From Acidobacteriota bacterium (GTDB lineage: Bacteria > Acidobacteriota > Terriglobia > Bryobacterales > Bryobacteraceae): 64,000 nucleotides of DNA. A program made the position numbers and the translations under genes. The stretch lies in NCBI GenBank assembly GCA_016185425.1, contig JACPNQ010000043.1, positions 62,001 to 126,000 of the forward strand. Direction: 5' to 3'. Below, piece after piece: positions 60,760 to 64,000 of the stretch (its first letter is position 1; every line of letters begins with the position of its first letter). The notes under the pieces are model-generated. The model was not told the origin of the DNA. It did no database searches and worked only from the letters and a program-made list of their open reading frames with translations.

Positions 60760-62202
60760 TCAGGCCGCAAAGCCGCCGTTGATTTCGTACTGGTGAGCTA
60801 TTCGGAACATCAGATCTTCCGAAAAGTGTTTGGTTAGTATCTGCATGCCGACGGGGAGTCCCTCGGCCGTCTTGCCGCAAGGAACGCTCATGCAGGGAAT
60901 GCCGGCCAAGTCGCCGGTGATGGTGTAGATGTCGCTCAAGTACATCTGCAACGGATCGTTCACTTTCTCTCCGAGTTTAAAGGCAGGGAAGGGCGAGACC
61001 GGGGTCACTAGCGCGTCGACATCCTCAAACGCCCGGGCGAAATCGCGCGCGATCAGTGACCGTACGCGCTGGGCCTTCAAATAGTAGGCATCGTAGTAGC
61101 CATGGCTCAGCACGTATGCGCCGAGCATGATACGCCGCTTCGCTTCAGCACCGAAGCCCTCGCCGCGTGAGTTGCGGTACATGTCGATCAGCGTCTCCGC
61201 TTTGGACGATCGCGTTGTGAATCGGACGCCGTCGAATCGCGAGAGGTTTGCGCTCACCTCGGCGGTGCAGATAATGTAGTACGCCGCAATCGCCCAATCC
61301 GTGTGCGGCAGGCTGACATCGACAAACTGGCAGCCCTGCTTTTTTAATATCTCGATGCCCGCCTGCATGCGGTCGCCGGTTTCGTTGGCGAGCCCCGCGA
61401 AATACTCCTTCGGCAGGCCGACACGCAGGCCCTGCAATGGCTGTTGCATTGCCGCATGATAGTCCTGCACCGGATGCAGCGCGCTGGTAGCGTCGTTCGG
61501 ATCGCGGCCGGCAATGGCCCCGAGCAGCGTCGCCGAGTCCGCCACCGTCCGCGAGAAAGGTCCGATGTGATCAAGCGACGACGCGAATGCTACCAGACCG
61601 TACCGTGAAACGCGGCCGTAGGTCGGAGTCACGCCGACACATCCGCAAAACGAAGCCGGCTGGCGAATCGATCCGCCCGTATCGGAACCGAGCGACACCA
61701 CGGCCGTACCCTGGGCGACCACCGCGGCTGAACCGCCACTTGATCCGCCAGGAACACGATCGGCCGCCACAGGATTGCGCACCGGCCCAAACGCCGAATT
61801 CTCGTTCGAGGAACCCATCGCGAACTCATCGCAATTTGCCTTGCCGATGATTACGCCGCCGGCGGCTTCCAATCGCCGGACCGCGGTCGCGTCGTAGGGC
61901 GGAATGTAATGCGCAAGCAGCTTCGATCCGCACGTGGTCCGGACACCACGCGTCGAGATCACGTCCTTCACTCCTACCGGCACGCCGGCCAGTACACCCG
62001 GGTCGTCGCCCTTTGCAAGCTTTTCATCCACACCGCGCGCCGCGGCCAACGCACGGTCGTCGCTGATCGTCAGATAGGCGTTGGTCTTCGGATTCTCGGC
62101 TTTTGCATATGCCAGCGCTTCCTGCGCCAACTCTACGGCGCTGAACCTCTTTTCCGCCAGGCCCTGCCGGACCGCGGAAATCGTGAGTGACGGAATTTGC
62201 AT
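60760..62202 (-). CDS. gatA: Glu/Asp-tRNA amidotransferase subunit A
   Basis: 480 residues of the amidase signature family. The catalytic Lys79-Ser154-Ser178 triad lies in 'GVPVGVKDVIS', 'PGGSSGGSAA' and 'GSDTGGSIRQPASFCG'. GatA releases ammonia from glutamine for GatB to amidate Glu-tRNA(Gln) or Asp-tRNA(Asn). Its C-terminal region 'DIYTITGDLAGIPCMSVPCG' is GatA-specific. It begins one base after gatC; gatB is not in the window. Length and all active residues are normal. Confidence 0.95.
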   Translation of the reverse strand: MQIPSLTISAVRQGLAEKRFSAVELAQEALAYAKAENPKTNAYLTISDDRALAAARGVDEKLAKGDDPGVLAGVPVGVKDVISTRGVRTTCGSKLLAHYIPPYDATAVRRLEAAGGVIIGKANCDEFAMGSSNENSAFGPVRNPVAADRVPGGSSGGSAAVVAQGTAVVSLGSDTGGSIRQPASFCGCVGVTPTYGRVSRYGLVAFASSLDHIGPFSRTVADSATLLGAIAGRDPNDATSALHPVQDYHAAMQQPLQGLRVGLPKEYFAGLANETGDRMQAGIEILKKQGCQFVDVSLPHTDWAIAAYYIICTAEVSANLSRFDGVRFTTRSSKAETLIDMYRNSRGEGFGAEAKRRIMLGAYVLSHGYYDAYYLKAQRVRSLIARDFARAFEDVDALVTPVSPFPAFKLGEKVNDPLQMYLSDIYTITGDLAGIPCMSVPCGKTAEGLPVGMQILTKHFSEDLMFRIAHQYEINGGFAA

Positions 62203-62203
62203 A

Positions 62204-62503
62204 TCAGCGCTCGATCACTCGCGGCACTTTGTAATAACCGGCGCCCGAAATCGGGGCGTTCGCCAGCGCCTCGGCATTGGACAGTGTCGCATGCGGCTCA
62301 TCTTCGCGCAGAGTCGCCGTTTCTTCCGCGTCGAAGAGCACCTGTGCCATCGGCTCCACACCGTCGGTATTCAACTCATTCAGCTTGTCGATGTGTGTCA
62401 GAATGTCGCTCAAATCGTGGGCGTATTGATGAATCTCCTGTTCGGTCAGAGTGAGATTCGCCAGGCCGGCAACGTACCGGACCTGCTCTTCGGTTAGCTT
62501 CAC
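62204..62503 (-). CDS. gatC: Glu/Asp-tRNA amidotransferase subunit C
   Basis: 99 residues. 'EQVRYVAGLANLTLTEQE', 'DLSDILTHIDKLNELNTDGV' and 'PMAQVLFDAEETATLREDEP' are characteristic of GatC, a small belt protein that stabilises the GatA-GatB complex. Its ATG overlaps the stop of the upstream DUF721 gene by 4 bases, and gatA follows after one base. Confidence 0.94.
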   Translation of the reverse strand: MKLTEEQVRYVAGLANLTLTEQEIHQYAHDLSDILTHIDKLNELNTDGVEPMAQVLFDAEETATLREDEPHATLSNAEALANAPISGAGYYKVPRVIER

Positions 62504-62925
62504 GCGGAAACCCTCATACGTAGCTCCTCTTCGCGCTCGCTTTGCGTGCGGGAGGCCAAATAAAGTTGACGGAAAATCGGATCGGTAATGCCGTCGGCGC
62601 GGTCATCGGCGCTGGTGATGGCCAGCGCAATCGTTGGCCCCCGGCGCGGCGCGCCGATCCGGAACTCGATCGAATCGATCATGCCCGGCCCGGCGAGCGA
62701 CTGCAGCTTTGTCAGGATCTGGCCCGACATCGTCGTCAGTTGTCTCTGCCAGGTCGCGTCATCGACATCCACAACCATTTTCCGTCCGTACAGCTTCACC
62801 TGCCCGGTTCTCTGTGCAAGCCGCTTGCCAACCGCCGCCGGCCACACCGCTTCCGCAAACTCTTCCGGGGCGAGTTTGGCGTTTTGCAGTTTCAGCTTCG
62901 AGAGAATTTTGGCGGCGCGCTGCAT
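62500..62925 (-). CDS. DUF721 (DciA-like) protein
   Basis: About 141 residues. 'QRAAKILSKLKLQNAKLAPE', 'EAVWPAAVGKRLAQRTGQVK' and 'GRKMVVDVDDATWQRQLTTM' match the DUF721 family. Members include DciA, which loads the replicative helicase in many bacteria lacking DnaC. The C-terminal 50 residues are poorly conserved. The ATG at 62925 is chosen because an in-frame start at 63009 would lie inside the RNase P RNA gene. It is the first protein gene of the dciA-gatC-gatA-sodA row. Confidence 0.8.
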   Translation of the reverse strand: MQRAAKILSKLKLQNAKLAPEEFAEAVWPAAVGKRLAQRTGQVKLYGRKMVVDVDDATWQRQLTTMSGQILTKLQSLAGPGMIDSIEFRIGAPRRGPTIALAITSADDRADGITDPIFRQLYLASRTQSEREEELRMRVSA

Positions 62926-62958
62926 GGGCGGAGATGCGGTCGAACTCCCGATTTTAGC

Positions 62959-63347
62959 ACTGGCGGAACTGTAAGCCGGTTTCTGTGGCTTTCCGAAGAA
63001 AGCTGGCAATCATTCCTCTGGGCCTGCCATTACTGGAAGGCTCTAGCAACCTACCCGGGTGTCGATCAGGGCGAGCCGCCCCTCCACCCCTATTTGGTCT
63101 TGCTCCGCGTGGGGTTTGCCTTGCTGACCACATTGCTGCGGACACGGTGCGCTCTTACCGCACCTTTTCACCCTTACCTCCGGGCCCTTGCGGAACCCGG
63201 CGGCGGTATATTCTCTGTGGCACTTTCCGTGAAGCCCGCTTTCAGCGAACCCCCCCGGCCGTTAGCCGGCACGCTGCTCTACGGAGACCGGACTTTCCTC
63301 CAACTCGCTCCTTGCGAAGCTCGTCAGCGATTGCCCGTTCCGCCAGT
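62959..63347 (-). ncRNA. rnpB: RNase P RNA (type A)
   Basis: On the minus strand this 389-base gene shows the universal RNase P blocks: GAGGAAAGTCC (complement of 63290-63300), CAGAGGAATGATTGCC (63005-63020) and ACAGAAACCGGCTTAC (62971-62986). Its ends pair as a perfect 11-bp helix P1, ACTGGCGGAAC with GTTCCGCCAGT, which fixes the limits. It is the catalytic RNA that trims tRNA 5' leaders. The DUF721 gene starts about 35 bases after its 3' end. Plus-strand frames through this region are artefacts. Confidence 0.95.
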
Positions 63348-63356
63348 ACAGTTACC

Positions 63357-63362
63357 ATTATC
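63357..63362 (-). promoter_or_regulatory. -10 box for rnpB
   Basis: GATAAT on the minus strand (5 of 6 to consensus) ends about 7 bases before the expected RNase P RNA start near 63349. It lies in the short gap before the divergent PIG-L gene, so any -35 must be inside that gene's first codons; none is clear. Confidence 0.5.
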
Positions 63363-63364
63363 CC

Positions 63365-64000
63365 ATGCGCTGGCTGATTTTTTCCCTCGCCCTGCCGATA
63401 TTCTCCGCTGAACCACTTCCGGAAGACCGCGGCGCTGCCGGACTGTGGCGGTCACTGCTCCAACTGCAAACGACGGCCCGCGTGCTGCACATTGCCGCAC
63501 ACCCCGATGATGAGGACGGCCCGGCGATAACCTACCTCACGCGCGGACGCGGCGTGGAGGTCACCATGCTCAGCCTCACGCGCGGCGAATCCGGCGCCAA
63601 TCTCGTCACCGGCGATTTCTTTGACCGTCTCGGCGCACTGCGCACCATCGAGTTTCTGCGCGCCGCGCAATACTACGGCGCTCACCTCGCCTTCACCCGC
63701 GCGGTCGATTACGGCTATTCGAAAAACGTCGCCGAAACGTTCCGCCAATGGGATCGCCAAGCTGTTCTGCGCGACATGGTCCGCGTGATCCGCACGGTAA
63801 AACCGCACGTCATCATCTCGCGATGGAGCGGTACGCCGCGTGACGGGCATGGCAATCACGAAGCGGCCGGGATCTTGTCGCAGGAAGCCGCTATCGCCGC
63901 TGCTGACCCGAATTTCATCACCGAAGATCTGAAGCCCTGGCAAGCCGAAAAGATCTACGCCGGTAACCGCAATACGCTGGATCAGGCAACGCTCAAAATC
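63365..64000 (+). CDS. Exported PIG-L (LmbE-like) deacetylase, 3' end missing
   Basis: The frame opens with ATG at 63365 and runs unbroken for 212 codons to the window edge, so the C-terminus is missing. A signal peptide ('RWLIFSLALPIFSAEP') precedes the PIG-L domain. 'VLHIAAHPDDEDGPAITYL' carries the A-H-P-D-D-E zinc motif, 'MLSLTRGESGANL' follows, and 'ISRWSGTPRDGHGNHEAAG' supplies the later H-x-x-H ligand. Family members deacetylate N-acetylglucosamine-containing or related amide substrates. Exported long forms of this kind occur in Acidobacteriota and Bacteroidota and often carry extra C-terminal domains, which cannot be seen here. It is divergent from rnpB by 17 bases. Confidence 0.88.
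   Translation, partial: MRWLIFSLALPIFSAEPLPEDRGAAGLWRSLLQLQTTARVLHIAAHPDDEDGPAITYLTRGRGVEVTMLSLTRGESGANLVTGDFFDRLGALRTIEFLRAAQYYGAHLAFTRAVDYGYSKNVAETFRQWDRQAVLRDMVRVIRTVKPHVIISRWSGTPRDGHGNHEAAGILSQEAAIAAADPNFITEDLKPWQAEKIYAGNRNTLDQATLKI

Noticed and set aside
62542..63411. Plus-strand frame of 289 codons
   Set aside because: It runs antisense through DUF721 and RNase P RNA, whose sequence blocks and closing helix explain the region fully.

Overview
This 64 kb window is dense, high-GC bacterial chromosome that most resembles the phylum Acidobacteriota, probably the Solibacter/Bryobacter group. That placement is inference. It rests on two proteins with the Solibacter-type C-terminal region (TIGR03437-like), a very large Oar-like TonB-dependent receptor with an N-terminal carboxypeptidase-regulatory domain, a DUF1592-DUF1552 pair with C-type heme motifs, many secreted FG-GAP/VCBS, SBBP and BACON repeat proteins, and twin-arginine-like 'RREFL' leaders. 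Genes are tightly packed, with many ATGA, TAATG or TGATG stop/start overlaps. I found no prophage, intact transposon or CRISPR array.

Layout: (1) 1-8.2 kb: end of an SBBP/IPT propeller protein, a membrane-linked glycosyltransferase, tRNA-Val, a tannase-family esterase, a secreted propeller protein, an aquaporin and an FG-GAP/ASPIC protein with its small exported neighbour. (2) 8.3-13.4 kb: a complete ISC iron-sulfur operon, iscR-iscS-iscU-iscA-hscB-hscA-iscX, lacking the usual fdx gene and preceded by two matching IscR-box-like palindromes. (3) 13.7-18.6 kb: a polyprenyl-phosphate sugar transferase, fabG, a ubiD-gltS overlapping pair, then tRNA-His. (4) 18.6-19.9 kb: the least ordinary stretch, with a truncated reading frame right after tRNA-His, a small membrane protein, a perfect inverted repeat and a 4-fold beta flower protein. 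(5) 19.9-28.5 kb: an FG-GAP/TIGR03437 protein, an amidohydrolase, a DUF1624-like membrane acyltransferase, a glycosyltransferase, signal peptidase I, a helically phased repeat array, a xylose-isomerase-like protein and acetyl-CoA synthetase. (6) 28.5-40.6 kb: the TonB-dependent receptor, a WbuC-like cupin, two paralogous secreted esterases around a predicted secreted (alpha/alpha)-barrel protein, a VCBS protein with two coupled small membrane proteins, and an ankyrin protein. (7) 40.6-54.4 kb: DUF1592/DUF1552/M20D peptidase, a DUF1801 protein, a secreted alpha/beta hydrolase, a SelA-like PLP enzyme coupled to a sulfatase, a transglutaminase-like remnant, an exported peroxiredoxin and a seven-repeat BACON protein. 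(8) 54.4-64 kb: htpX-terC-cydA-cydB, a glycosyltransferase, sodA, gatA-gatC-dciA-like gene, RNase P RNA and the start of a PIG-L deacetylase.

The cell appears to be an aerobic or microaerobic heterotroph that exports many hydrolases acting on plant-derived polymers. Candidates are the tannase, CE1-like esterases, sulfatase and PIG-L deacetylase, with uptake through a TonB receptor. It maintains Fe-S clusters with a proteobacterial-style ISC machine and respires partly through cytochrome bd, with superoxide dismutase and an exported peroxiredoxin nearby. Nothing here amounts to a clearly new defence or mobile system. The most distinctive signals are the ISC operon's missing ferredoxin and unusual regulator, the predicted export of a SelA-like PLP enzyme, the phased repeat array, and matching scars after both tRNA genes.
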